A stretch of 64,000 bases of DNA from Sandaracinaceae bacterium (GCA_016712745.1 JADJQN010000004.1:520322-584321), one strand, 5' to 3'; counted from the stretch's first letter, positions 49,787 to 59,232 are shown. Notes: generated from the sequence alone by a model not told the origin. Numbers and translations are program-made.

Positions 49787-52700
49787 TCAGTCTACCGTCG
49801 CGGCCTCCGCACCGCGACCGCCCCCACCGAGCCAGACGTAGAGCGCGGGCGTCACCAGCAGCGTCAGGATGGTGGAGCTGACCAGCCCGCCGAGGATGAC
49901 CACCGCCATGGGGTGTTCGATCTCGTGCCCAGCCGTGTGTCCGCCGATGACGACAGGCACCAGAGCAAGCCCGGTGGCGAGCGCCGTCATGAGGATAGGG
50001 CCGAGGCGCTCGCGCGCGCCGCGTACCACGAGCTCTCGTCCAAAGGGAACACCCTCCTCGCGCTCGAGGTGACGGAAGTGGGAGACGAGCATGATGCCGT
50101 TTCGTGCAGCGATCCCGATGACCGCCACGAGACCGATCAAGGTGCCGAGCGACACCACGCCCGAGGTTGCTGCGGCCACGACGCCTCCGACGAGCGCGAA
50201 CGGGAGGCCAGCGAAGACCATGAGGGCCAGGCGAGCCGAGCGAAAGTCGGCGAGCAGCACGAAGAAGATCCCCACGATGGCTAGAGCGGCGACGCCGAAG
50301 AGCCGAGTGCGCGCGGCGCTTCGCGCAGCACCTTCACCGAGAATCTCGGCGTGGTGCCCTGGTGGGAGCTCGAGCGCCGACACCCTGGACGCTACCGCCG
50401 TGCTCACGCTCGACAGGTCCGCGCCCGGCGCGAGGTCGATCAGCACGTCGAGCTTTCGCGTGGTCGCGTCGTGGGCGATGGTGTTCGGCACCGGAACGAT
50501 CGTCACGTCAGCGACGTCGCCGAGGCGGGTGAGCACACGGCCGTCGACCGCGATCCCGAGATCGCGCACCGAGGCGACATCCGCTCGACTCTCCTCCGTG
50601 CCCCAGACGACGACATCGATCGGTTGCAGTCCTCGCACGAACTGGCCCGCCGTATCGCCCGCAAGGAGCGTTGCAGCCCTGGCCCGAACCAAGCCGGGCT
50701 CGATGCCGAACGCTGCACAACGGTCAGCGTCCACGTGGATCTGGATCTGGGGTACCAGCACCTGCGCCTCTGGCCGCGGGTGCGAGATGCCCGGCACGGC
50801 CTCCAGGTCATGTGCGAGCGTCCCGGCGATCGCTCGAAGCGCATCGATGTCATCGCCTCGGAGGCGAATCACGATCGCGCCGCCTCCGCCGCTGAGCACC
50901 TCCCGCATCCGCTCCTGCAAGTACGTCTGCACATCGCGAAACACGCCGGGGTAGCCATCCACGACATCCCGCACGCGCTGGGACGTGACGGCGAGGTCGG
51001 CGTTCGGATCGACGCTGATCCATAGCTCCGCGAAGTTGGGTCCGACGACTTCGTCGGCGACCTCCGCGCGGCCGATGTGCGCCCCGAAGTTCCGCACGCC
51101 TGGCACGGTCAGAAGCTCTGCGCGCGCCAGGTTCGCGGTCCGCGCGACCGCCTCCAGCGAGGTCCCGGGCCGCGCGACTCAGTGCATCAAGAAGTCATTC
51201 TCGGCGAAGTGCGGGAGAAACTCCTCTCGGAGCGTCGAGCCGAGGACCGCGGTCATCGCGAGCAGCCCGACGGTTCCCGCGAGCAGACGCTTCGGGTGGT
51301 TCAGCGTCCGCCTCAGCACCGGCTCGTAGGCACGGAGAAGCGCAGTCGCGATCGGCGAATGGCGTTCGGCCCCGCGAGTCCTTCGGAGCAAGAGCAAGGA
51401 AAGGACCGGCGTGATGGTCAGGGCCGTCACCGTGCTGGCGAGGATCGCAAGGCCGTACGCGAGGGCGAGCGGGCGAAAGAACTCTCCCGCGACGCCTTCG
51501 AGGAAGAGAATCGGAACGAAGACCAGGAGCACGATCAGGCTCGCGAACACGATCGCGCTCCGCACCTCCAGGGAGGCGTCGAGTACCACGCGCATGGCGG
51601 TGCGCAGGTCGGGAGGTTCCGGGAGCGCTCGGAGCCTGCGATGGATGTTCTCGACGTCGATGATCGCATCGTCGACGACCTCGCCGAGGGCGATGACGAG
51701 GCCTGCGATGACCATCGTGTCGATCGTGCGCCCGAGCAACGTCAGGACGAATGCCGCAGCGAGGAGGGAGAGTGGGATCGCCAGGACGCTGATGAGCGCG
51801 GTGCGCGTGTTCCACAGGAAAAGAAAGAGCACGGCCACGACGAAGGCGCAGCCGATACCCATCGCGTGACCGAGATTTCTCAGCGCACGTTCGATGAAGC
51901 TCGCCGGCCGAAAGATCGTTGGGTCGACCTCGACCCCTGACAGACCAGGACGGAGGCGAGCCAGCGCTGCGTCGATGCCGGCGGTGACATCGAGTGTGCT
52001 CGCTCCGGGCTGCTTCTCGACGATGAGCAGGACGCCGCTCCCGCTCGTGACGAGCGCGTCTCCGATGGGGACGGAGTGCGACTCTCGCACCTCTGCAACA
52101 TCGCCGATCGTCACGGTCCCACGCCCCAGGGTGGAGAGCGGGACGCGCGAGAGCTCCTCCGCATCGCGAGCCATGGCCGTCTGGACGACCGGAAGGCGAG
52201 TCGTGGGAAGATCGACGAGGCCTCCCGCGCGAGGCGTCAGGGATTCACGGGTGGCCGCGACGAGCCGGCTCAAATCCACTCCGTTGGCGACGAGTCGATC
52301 GGGGTCCGCGCGCACCTCGATGCGTCGACGGCGCTCGCCCCAAACCGCGACGTTCGCGACCCCGGGCACCGACATCAGGGCCGGACGCACCCGCCACCGC
52401 GCGAGGTCGGAGAGCTCCGTCTGCGAGAGCGTGGCCGACCACATGCCGATCTTCATGATGCGGCTCGTCGACGAGAGTGGAGAAAGCAGCACCGGCGTTC
52501 GAGCGACGGTGGGCAAGCCGGGGGCGGCACGGGTGACGCGCTCCTGCACGAGAGCGCGCGCCTGGAGGAGGTCGGTACCCGTGGGAAACAGGAGGACAAC
52601 CGAGGAGAGACCGAGCACGGAGCGCGAGCGAATCGCCGTCATTCCTGGCGTCCCTGCGAGCGCGGCTTCGAGCGGCGTCGTCACGAGCGCCTCGACCTCT

Positions 52701-52873
52701 TCGCTCGAGAGCCCAGGGGCTTCGGTCTGGATCTCGACGCGCGGCGGCGCAAACTCGGGGAACGCGTCGAATCGAGCGTCGCGAACGCCGCGTCCGGCCA
52801 GGGCGACGAAGAGCACGGCGAGCCCGACGACGACCCAACGTTGCTGGAGGCACAGTTTGACGAACTCGCGCAT
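49787..52873 (-). pseudogene. Heavy-metal-type RND efflux pump (CzcA/CusA family) with in-frame TGA
   Basis: A 1028-codon reading frame, the normal length of HME-RND pumps. It starts at the ATG at 52873 (MREFVKLCLQQRWVVVGL) and is interrupted by a single TGA at 51179-51181. The frame continues without shift: FAENDFLMH, stop, VARPGTSLEAVARTANLA, then GVRNFGAHIGRAEVADEVVG. Family members have Trp (TGG) at this point, so one G-to-A change explains it. Before the stop lies the TM4 motif LGEVVDDAIIDVENI (paired Asp for proton relay); after it come FGIEPGLVR and the C-terminal helices. Two in-frame halves might be made, or the pump is dead, or the base is a sequencing error. Confidence 0.85.
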
Positions 52874-54033
52874 CAGTGCCCCGGGGGAAACTCGGCGCCG
52901 AACAGCTCGACCGCGCCTACGGAAACGATGCACGAACCGACGGCGGGCCCGTGCGCGAGCACCATGTCGTCGGCGGCGCGGCGTGCGGGGTCGACCCGTG
53001 CACGTACGTAGCGGCCGCCTTCGCATCGGTAGACCCAGGCCCCGCCCCATGCGTCGATCACCACGGACGAAGCCGGGACGATGAGCGCGGAAGTCGTGTC
53101 CTCGAGGGGGAGCTCGACGAGCACGCGCTCGCCGGGGGCGAGCCCGGCGTCGGTGGGCAGCGTGAGATAGCGGTCCACCGTGCTCCGATCGGGCTCAGCA
53201 GTGGGAGGCCCGGGAACGAATCGAGCCTCAATGGCGCGGCGCTCCCCGTTTCGTCGCACTCGAGCTGTACCGCTCGAGTCGAGGCGCGCGAGATCGCCCG
53301 CGTAGACCGGCACCCTGACCTGCAGTGCGTCCACCCCCACCAGCTCGAAGAGCGGTGCACCAGCGGCTACGGGCTGGCCTTCAGCGATTGCGAGCAGCCG
53401 GATCACTCCGTTGCCGGGCGCCCGCACGAGCATGGCGACGTCGGAGAGCAGTGGGTCGCGTGAGAGCGTGGTCGCCCGCGCCCTTGCTGCCGCGAGGTCA
53501 GCCTGAGCGACATCACGCGCGGCGACGGCCTCTTCGAGTGCACGGGCGCTCCCCGCACCCTGGTCGATGAGTGCCTGGTTGCGGGTCACCCGTAGCTCGA
53601 GCGCAGCCAGGTTTGCTTCGGCGGCCGCGACCTCGCGGGCGACGCGCGCGCGTGTGTCTCGATCCGTGGGCGCGATGGCCGTGAGGCGAAGCAACCCCGC
53701 TCCACGCTGGACCGCTGCCCCAGGGAGCAACGGCTCGCTGGTCACGAAGTGCACTTCGCCCGCCACCGGCGCCGTCACGGTCACGGTTCGCCCGGGCGGC
53801 ACCACGACCTCGCCACCGACGAGGCGGGTTCGCGGAACCGGCCCCGCTCTCACCGAGGTCGTCTCGATACGAAGCCGGGAGATGGCTTCAGCCGACAGGT
53901 GCACCGCGGGCAGGTCCGCCTCGGCGATCGGGTGCGAGACCTCGGAAGCGGCGGTGTGATGTGAGCGCGGCGCCGTGTTCGAATCACATGCGCTTGTAAG
54001 CGCGAGAAGCGTCGCGAGCTGAAATCGGTTCAT
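52873..54033 (-). CDS. Efflux RND periplasmic adaptor (CzcB-like lipoprotein)
   Basis: 386 residues. Signal with lipobox TSAC (Cys16). A membrane-fusion protein: first beta/lipoyl part (VTVTAPVAGEVHFV), a helical hairpin about 135-195 (VAREVAAAEANLAALEL...), the second lipoyl half (VRAPGNGVIRLLAIAEGQPV), beta-barrel and membrane-proximal domains. It links the RND pump to the outer-membrane factor. Its TGA shares a base with the pump ATG (TGATG), and its start overlaps the outer-membrane-factor stop. Confidence 0.92.
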   Translation of the reverse strand: MNRFQLATLLALTSACDSNTAPRSHHTAASEVSHPIAEADLPAVHLSAEAISRLRIETTSVRAGPVPRTRLVGGEVVVPPGRTVTVTAPVAGEVHFVTSEPLLPGAAVQRGAGLLRLTAIAPTDRDTRARVAREVAAAEANLAALELRVTRNQALIDQGAGSARALEEAVAARDVAQADLAAARARATTLSRDPLLSDVAMLVRAPGNGVIRLLAIAEGQPVAAGAPLFELVGVDALQVRVPVYAGDLARLDSSGTARVRRNGERRAIEARFVPGPPTAEPDRSTVDRYLTLPTDAGLAPGERVLVELPLEDTTSALIVPASSVVIDAWGGAWVYRCEGGRYVRARVDPARRAADDMVLAHGPAVGSCIVSVGAVELFGAEFPPGH

Positions 54034-55379
54034 GGGCTACCTCGTTCCGCGCGAGCACGTGACGCGACCTCGGCAGCGCTCTGCAGTCGCGCACCAATCG
54101 CGCGCTCGAGCTCCGCGAGCGCGCGGCGCTGCTCAGCGATGAGCTCCGCGCGCCGGAGCCTCGCCTCTCCGGCGCGCCTTTGGACATCGAGCACGATCAG
54201 GAACGGCTGGTCCCCCGTCTCGAACCCGTGCGTGGCCATCTCCAGGGCGGCGTCGAGGGCTGGAAGCACCTCGGTCTCGAAGCGCTGACGGGAGCGGGTC
54301 GCCTGCTCGAACCGGGCGTGCGCCAAGGTGACCTCCATGATCACCGTCCGTGCGACCATCTCGTGCTGCGCGGTCGCGCGCTCCACCTCTGCCTCGGCTC
54401 GGCCGATGCCACCCTGGTTCTGATTGAAGATTGGCAGGTCGGCGCGTCCTCCCAAGCGGAGCGCCGGTCCCGCGGGCTGGCCCCACTGAGTCTCGACGAG
54501 CGCGCCGAGATTCACGATCCGACTGCGCTCCCATCCGGCGCGCGCGGTCGCCGCCGAGATGGCCAGCTCCGCAGAGCGAGCGTCGGGGCGCGCCACTCGC
54601 GCGAAGCCGATCAGCTCACGCAGGGCAGGTGGAGTTGCGACGTCGGTCGAGAACCTTGCTTGGAGTGGACTACCCGGCGTGTCGTCGACCGCCAGCGTCG
54701 CGACGAGCCTGGCGCGAGCCATCACGGCCTCCGTGTGCGCGAGGTCGCTCGCGTCGGCGCTCGTGCGAGCGTCGGCAGCGAGCACGCGCTCCTCGAGCGG
54801 GCTTACCTCTCCCACACCTGCACGCACGGACGCGATGCGCGCGATCTCGGCGGCGATCCTCGCGAGCTCGGCGCGGACCTCGGCGCGATCCGCCGCGAGC
54901 CCCAGCTCGACGTGAAGCAATCGGGCATCGCGCACGACGTCGAGGGCGCGCATCAGGACGGCCTCGCCAGCAACGTCCGCATCGCGAGCCGCAGCCTCCG
55001 TGCGATTCGGCATCTGCCACAGCGACTCGAGCGGAACGAGAAGCGTGGCGACCGCCGTAATGGGACCGATGGGCCCCATCATGCTGAGCTGCGGGTTCGC
55101 CGGGCGCCTCGCTTCGTCGAGCGTGGCGAGCGCGGCGTCGATTCGCGTCAGCTCAGCCCGGAGCGCCGGGTTTCGGCACAACGCGACGGAGACCACCTCC
55201 GCTTCGTCGACGCCGTCCTCGAGCCGGACGTCGCTCGGAAGCGCGTCACGCGAGCGGCCACACGTCCCGGATCCGATCCGGTCCTCGAGCTGCCTGTCCA
55301 ACCATCCACGATCGCGGAACGTCGTCGCGCAGCCCGACAGGCTGAGGCAAGCGATTAGGATGGCGAGGCGCCGCGTCAC
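54030..55379 (-). CDS. TolC-family outer-membrane factor (CzcC-like lipoprotein)
   Basis: 449 residues with lipobox LSGC (Cys17). Two structural repeats of long helices are clear, with ALCRNPALRAELTRIDAALATLDEARRPANPQLS in the first and IGRAEAEVERATAQHEMVARTV in the second. The N-terminal GSGTCGRSRD region holds extra Cys. It forms the outer-membrane channel of the efflux system. First gene of the operon; GTG start at 55379. Confidence 0.88.
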   Translation of the reverse strand: MTRRLAILIACLSLSGCATTFRDRGWLDRQLEDRIGSGTCGRSRDALPSDVRLEDGVDEAEVVSVALCRNPALRAELTRIDAALATLDEARRPANPQLSMMGPIGPITAVATLLVPLESLWQMPNRTEAAARDADVAGEAVLMRALDVVRDARLLHVELGLAADRAEVRAELARIAAEIARIASVRAGVGEVSPLEERVLAADARTSADASDLAHTEAVMARARLVATLAVDDTPGSPLQARFSTDVATPPALRELIGFARVARPDARSAELAISAATARAGWERSRIVNLGALVETQWGQPAGPALRLGGRADLPIFNQNQGGIGRAEAEVERATAQHEMVARTVIMEVTLAHARFEQATRSRQRFETEVLPALDAALEMATHGFETGDQPFLIVLDVQRRAGEARLRRAELIAEQRRALAELERAIGARLQSAAEVASRARAERGSP

Positions 55380-55442
55380 GCCCTAGGTGTCGCACCCGAG
55401 GCCAAACACAGCCTGAACGCGGGGGGCGACGAAGCGGCCGGC

Positions 55443-55862
55443 CTACTTCCAGATCGTCAGGAGCGCGCCGGCGATCATGAGCACCGTACCAAGACCAACC
55501 TTCCACGAGATCTGCTCCCCGAGCAGCACTCCGGCGAGGATGATCGTGAACGCAAGGCTCACCTTGTCGATAGGCGCGACGCGGGAAGCGGGCGCCATTT
55601 GGAGGGCCTTGAAGTACGCGAGCCAAGAGATGCCGGTCGCCAAGCCCGAGAGGACCAGGAAGAGGACCGAGCGGCGATTCAGCTCCCTGATCACGTGGTG
55701 CTCTCGTGTTGCGAGGACGGTGCCCCAAGCGAAGAGCAGGATGACGACGGTGCGGATCGCCGTCGCCAGGTTGGAGGGAACGTCCTTCACGCCGACTTTG
55801 GCCAGGATGGCCGTCGCCGACGCGGCGAGAGCGGCGATGAGAGCGTAGGCCCACCAAGTCAT
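55443..55862 (-). CDS. Small EamA-family membrane transporter
   Basis: 139 residues, four to five helices and a single EamA unit (WWAYALIAALAASATAILAK; GVLLGEQISWKVGLGTVLMI), half the size of the classical ten-helix drug/metabolite transporters; such proteins are thought to work as dimers. It precedes the efflux operon by 63 bases on the same strand, so co-expression is possible. Substrate unknown. Confidence 0.87.
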   Translation of the reverse strand: MTWWAYALIAALAASATAILAKVGVKDVPSNLATAIRTVVILLFAWGTVLATREHHVIRELNRRSVLFLVLSGLATGISWLAYFKALQMAPASRVAPIDKVSLAFTIILAGVLLGEQISWKVGLGTVLMIAGALLTIWK

Positions 55863-55962
55863 GCAGTTGTTGTACCGCCTCCCCCGAGGCTGTCGGGCCG
55901 AGAACGCGCCACGGCCCGGGAGTCGCCTTCGCGCGCGACAACCGCCGGCTACGGCCGAAGCC

Positions 55963-56262
55963 TCAACCAGCCAGCTTCATGAGGAGCGCCATCCCGCGCG
56001 CGGCCTCGTCGGGCGTCGCCTCGGCGAGCTCGAGGTACACGCGCCCGCTCTCGTTGTAGTCCTCGGTGTTCACGCACCAGCGCTCGCTTGCGGGCGTCGC
56101 CAACTCGATCTCGGCGGCGAGCTTGTGCAGCGCGGCCTTCACGACGCGGTAGCTGGTGCCCTTGGGGAAGCGGAGCGCGATCTGCGGCTCGGGCGTTCCG
56201 TAGCGGCTCTCGCCCTGGCTCACCGTCTTCGTCGCCAGCGTGTTCTTCGTCGTCGTGCTCAT
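55963..56262 (-). CDS. 99-residue phage-region protein, unknown
   Basis: Start ATG at 56262 with GGAGGA 5 bases upstream. The sequence opens with a Thr/Lys-rich leader and continues as a small alpha/beta domain (PQIALRFPKGTSYRVVKAAL, EDYNESGRVYLELAEATPDE). No family recognised. It is preceded by the shared promoter cassette (copy at 56309-56338), so it belongs to the same regulon as the amidoligase. Confidence 0.7.
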   Translation of the reverse strand: MSTTTKNTLATKTVSQGESRYGTPEPQIALRFPKGTSYRVVKAALHKLAAEIELATPASERWCVNTEDYNESGRVYLELAEATPDEAARGMALLMKLAG

Positions 56263-56290
56263 CGTCGTCCTCCGCAGCGCGTCGTGCGAA

Positions 56291-56392
56291 GTGCCCGTCG
56301 CGTGAGGACATACAGGCTTCCGTTTCGAACCATAGCAAGGCCGGCGGACGTTGATTCTTGATGTTCTTTCAGGCACTTGGAGGCCGGCTGCC
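56291..56392 (-). promoter_or_regulatory. Repeated promoter cassette, copy 1
   Basis: On the minus strand: TTGCTA (56338-56333), 18-base spacer, TGTATG (56314-56309), then a leader shared with copies 2 and 3 (GTCCTCACGCGACGGGCAC). Its far upstream part, about 50 bases including AATCAACG, is shared only with copy 3. It drives the 99-residue gene, 47 bases from -10 to start codon. Confidence 0.65.
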
Positions 56393-56513
56393 TACACGGC
56401 GGTGGGCCGCGCCCACGTGGCGCTCGGGCGCGCGCGTAGCCCCTCGCGCGGGGGGACAACGCCGGGCTGCGTGACACGGCCACGTGGGCCAGCGTCGGCG
56501 CCCGTGGCGCGCG

Positions 56514-56765
56514 TCAGAGCGCGACCACCGCGTAGCGCGAGCCGGGGTTCATCGCCTCGAGCTGGGCGCGGCGCTTCTCCGCGTCCTCGGCGGTGGCGAA
56601 CGCGTCGTACTTCCAGGAGTTCCTGGTGGGCGCCATGCGGCTGATCGAACCGTCCTTGTTCACCGACTTCACCATGAAGCGCGCCGTCGCGGCGGCCTGC
56701 TCGGTGGCGCTCTTGGCGCGCGCGTCGGCGTAGGCACGGAAGGCGGTGGTGCTCTTGATCCTCAT
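56514..56765 (-). CDS. 83-residue phage-region protein, unknown
   Basis: Start ATG at 56765 with CGAGGA upstream. Basic N-terminal half (STTAFRAYADARAKSATEQA) and a compact C-terminal part (NSWKYDAFATAEDAEKRRAQ, GSRYAVVAL). No family recognised; small phage-type accessory protein. Preceded by promoter cassette copy 2. About 250 bases between its stop and the next gene hold promoter copy 1 and no other gene. Confidence 0.7.
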   Translation of the reverse strand: MRIKSTTAFRAYADARAKSATEQAAATARFMVKSVNKDGSISRMAPTRNSWKYDAFATAEDAEKRRAQLEAMNPGSRYAVVAL

Positions 56766-56797
56766 CGTCGTCGTCCTCGCTTTCGCGTCGAGCCCCG

Positions 56798-56880
56798 TGC
56801 CCGTCGCGTGAGGACATACAGGCTTCCGTTCGCGCACGTAGCAAGGCGAAGAAGCGAGGATTCGACCTCGCAAAAAGAAC
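56798..56880 (-). promoter_or_regulatory. Repeated promoter cassette, copy 2
   Basis: On the minus strand: TTGCTA (56844-56839), 18-base spacer, TGTATG (56820-56815), then the leader GTCCTCACGCGACGGGCAC. Upstream it shares GCGAGGTCGA-like and TCGCTTCTTCGCC words with copies 4 and 5. It drives the 83-residue gene (50 bases from -10 to start). Confidence 0.65.
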
Positions 56881-56920
56881 ACGCGACGTTCCGCGCGTGT
56901 CGGGCGTGGAGGCCTTCTGC

Positions 56921-57163
56921 CTACCCCTTCGCGGTCAGCCCGGTGCGGAGCATTTCGGCGACGAGCGACGCGGCCAACTCCTCGTCGGTCTCGCCCTTCA
57001 CGTCGAGCTCGACCTCCTCGAACTTGCGCGCGTTGGCAACGACCCACTCGATGTACTTCGGCACGGTGAAGTCCTCGACGCCGAACGCGATGTCCTGCAT
57101 GGCCTTCACGATCTGCAGCGCGGTCCCTTGGAACACGCGCCCGTCTCTCATCACGATCTTCAT
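56921..57163 (-). CDS. 80-residue protein of the amidoligase module
   Basis: Small alpha/beta protein (MKIVMRDGRVFQGTALQIVK, FTVPKYIEWVVANARKFEEV, LAASLVAEMLRTGL). No known activity. Its start overlaps the second cyclotransferase gene by 4 bases (ATGA), the strongest sign that it works with the amidoligase/cyclotransferase genes. It might be a carrier or substrate peptide, since it lies in the module, but that is speculation. Confidence 0.75.
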   Translation of the reverse strand: MKIVMRDGRVFQGTALQIVKAMQDIAFGVEDFTVPKYIEWVVANARKFEEVELDVKGETDEELAASLVAEMLRTGLTAKG

Positions 57164-57558
57164 GCTGCCTTCTCCCTTCGGCGCGACCGCCAGTTGCCCG
57201 AGACGATGACGGGGCGACCTTCGACCTGCTCGGGCGTGAGGAGGTAGGTCTCGACGGCGGCGCCGTCCTCGAGCGCGATGCGCGTGCGACGGTAGAAGCG
57301 CGGATGCCCTTCGAGCCGGTCAAGCGCGGCGAGCGTCGCCTCGTCGACCTCATACACCTCGCCAGCTACCGCGTGCGCGCCGCCGCTCACGAGACCCGGA
57401 AACGGTCCGAGGTCCCGCAGCTCGAACGCGGGCTCCGTGCGCGCGTTCGCGACGAGTCGCGCGCCAGCCAGGACGCGGTGGTTCGGCTCACCGGCGAGGA
57501 GCGTGCCGTAGACGAAGACGCGCGTAGGTGCGCGACGCTGGCTCCGGGGCGCGCTCAC
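57160..57558 (-). CDS. Gamma-glutamylcyclotransferase-fold protein 2
   Basis: 132 residues from the GTG at 57558. The BtrG/GGCT fold is clear: VFVYGTLLAGEPNH near the N terminus (YGTL substrate loop), LPG-like PFPGLVSGG, VAGEVYEVDEATLAALDRLEGHP with the catalytic Glu in LEGHP, YRRTRIAL and VETYLLT. The family cleaves gamma-glutamyl amide bonds by cyclisation to 5-oxoproline, or removes gamma-glutamyl tags. Overlaps the first cyclotransferase gene by 4 bases. Confidence 0.88.
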   Translation of the reverse strand: MSAPRSQRRAPTRVFVYGTLLAGEPNHRVLAGARLVANARTEPAFELRDLGPFPGLVSGGAHAVAGEVYEVDEATLAALDRLEGHPRFYRRTRIALEDGAAVETYLLTPEQVEGRPVIVSGNWRSRRREKAA

Positions 57559-58004
57559 GGCGACACCCCCGCTGCGCGAGCCAGCGGCTCGACGTCGAAG
57601 CCCAGGCGCGAGTACGCGTGCCAGAGCACGGTGAAGTAGCCCAGTGGCGGCGTCCACGCTTCGAAGCCGTCCTCGGGCTGGAGGTAGGTCATCACGCGGC
57701 GGCGGCGCCCGCTCTCGTCGCGCACCCACCGGATGACGCGGTCGTAGGCGAAGGGATGGCCCTCGAAGCGGTCGAGCGCGCGGAGGTCGACGCTGCCCAG
57801 CTCGTAGAGGAGCCCCTCGACGCACGCGCCCTTGGCGCGCACCACGCTGGCCACCGCGCCGCCCCAGCGGTGGCTGAAGCCACCGAAGACGAGCGCATAG
57901 TTCGGCAGCGTCGCTCGCCCGAGCACGCGCGCGTCCGCGCAGCGCTCGCGCATCTGCGCGTCGTCGAGGTTCGAGCCGTAGGCGAAGTAGAGCACCGGGT
58001 TCAT
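57555..58004 (-). CDS. Gamma-glutamylcyclotransferase-fold protein 1
   Basis: 149 residues. N-terminal YFAYGSNLDDAQM is the classic YGSNL motif; LDRFEGHPFAYDR carries the expected catalytic Glu; GLLYELGSVDL and VMTYLQPE complete the fold. It belongs to a different subgroup from protein 2 (YGSNL against YGTLL), so this is not a simple tandem duplicate. It follows the amidoligase gene on the same strand by about 107 bases and overlaps protein 2. Confidence 0.9.
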   Translation of the reverse strand: MNPVLYFAYGSNLDDAQMRERCADARVLGRATLPNYALVFGGFSHRWGGAVASVVRAKGACVEGLLYELGSVDLRALDRFEGHPFAYDRVIRWVRDESGRRRRVMTYLQPEDGFEAWTPPLGYFTVLWHAYSRLGFDVEPLARAAGVSP

Positions 58005-58110
58005 CTTCTCATCTCGCTTCGGGCAGTCGCCCGTCGTCGTCATGCATCGCCTCTGTTCCCCACCGAGTCCAGCGCCGGCTCGCGGTCCGGCGCTGGCCCG
58101 TCGCCGCCGT

Positions 58111-59033
58111 TCAGGCTGCGCGGGCATCACCGACCTCCTCGCTCTCCGTCGCGGGTTGCGTGTCCATCGCCGGGCGGCGGTCGCGGCGCTCGCCCTTCCA
58201 AGCCGCCGAGCCCGCGAGCTTCTTCGTGAGGTGCAGGCGCGCGGTCTTGAACTCCTCCCCAATCAGGCCGAGGTGCAGGAGCACCACCCGGAAGTCGTAC
58301 TTCGCGGTGGCGGGGTTGAACTCGCGGCGCTTGCTCGACGCGGCCTTTGAGGAGAGCGCCTTCGCAGCCATCGCGAGGACGAGCTGCACGTAGGCCTTCA
58401 CCTCGCCGGCGTGCAGCGTGCCGTTGAAGTAGCGGAACTCCAACGTGCCCCTGAAGAAGAGGCTGTTGAGGTTCAGCCCGCGGTAGCGGCTGCTGTGGTA
58501 GCGGCTCGGCGTCTCGCCGCTGCGCCCGTACCAGGCGTCGCGCACGTCGCTCATCGTCTTGGGGCGGCGCGCCTCGAGCGCCTCGATGAAGCGGGCTTCG
58601 ATCGGGCGGCAGTAGCGCGCGAGGCGCTGCTCGCTGACGCCGAGCGCGTGCTCGAGGAGGCGCTCCTGCTTGTGGACCAGCTTGACCAGGTTCACCACGC
58701 TCTTGGCGTCGAAGCGCTCCGCTCCGACGTGGATGTGGATGCCCGTCGAGTGGTCGGTCCTCGCGCCCGCCGTGCGCACGGCGCGGATGATGTTCTGCAG
58801 CTCCTCGATGTCGGCGTAGCCAGGACCGGCGAGACGATCTCGCCGCTGTTCTCGCCGCCGCTCAGCGAACCGTCCGGCACCACCTTCCATGTGCGCCCGC
58901 TCGCGGTGGTGATGCGCACGTCCCGGTAGTCGTTCGAGACGGTGCCGCCCACCACGCTGTGGATGGCCTCGGCGAGCTTCGTCCGGCTCAGGCCCACCGT
59001 CTCGATCTCGATTCCGAATCGCAGCGTCTTCAT
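58111..59033 (-). pseudogene. Amidoligase (glutamine-synthetase-fold COOH-NH2 ligase), frameshifted
   Basis: About 307 residues if the frameshift is repaired. From the ATG at 59033 the first frame gives KTLRFGIEIETVGLSR (the G-x-E-x-E metal-binding start) through GGENSGEIVSP. Near 58815-58828 the frame is lost and the family sequence continues in another frame: GYADIEELQNIIRAV, DHSTGIHIHVGAE (His-x-His), GLNLNSLFFRGTLEFRYFNG and HAGEVKAYVQLVLAM. These fit the Amidoligase_2 family. The net change is a loss equal to one base in reading frame (for example loss of one CCTG of a CCTGCCTG pair). Such enzymes join carboxyl and amino groups using ATP. Promoter copy 3 lies upstream and two cyclotransferase genes lie downstream. 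Confidence 0.85.
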
Positions 59034-59065
59034 CGTGGTCGTCCTCGCGTTCTGCGCGGGGCCCA

Positions 59066-59160
59066 GTGCCCGTCGCGTGAGGACATACAGGCTTCCGTTT
59101 GCGCCCCTAGCAAGGCCGAACACGTTGATTTTGCATGTGTTTTCAGGCGCTTGGAATAGC
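59066..59160 (-). promoter_or_regulatory. Repeated promoter cassette, copy 3
   Basis: On the minus strand: TTGCTA (59113-59108), 18-base spacer, TGTATG (59089-59084), leader as in copies 1 and 2. The 45 bases upstream of -35 resemble copy 1 (words AATCAACGT, CCTGAAA). It drives the amidoligase (51 bases from -10 to start). Confidence 0.7.
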
Positions 59161-59232
59161 CGCGAGGTTCCGCGCAGATGGGGCGTCGGAGGCGGTTGTA
59201 GGCCTGCCGACGCCCCTCGGATTCCGCCGCGC

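Noticed and set aside
51179..51181. Selenocysteine or other UGA recoding in the RND pump
   Set aside because: The family residue is Trp, not Cys; no selenocysteine-type hairpin was apparent downstream and pumps of this family are not selenoproteins.
49801..55358. Long plus-strand open frames opposite the efflux operon and kinase
   Set aside because: High G+C makes antisense frames stay open; they are Arg/Ser/Ala-rich and lack domains, whereas the minus-strand proteins are clear family members.
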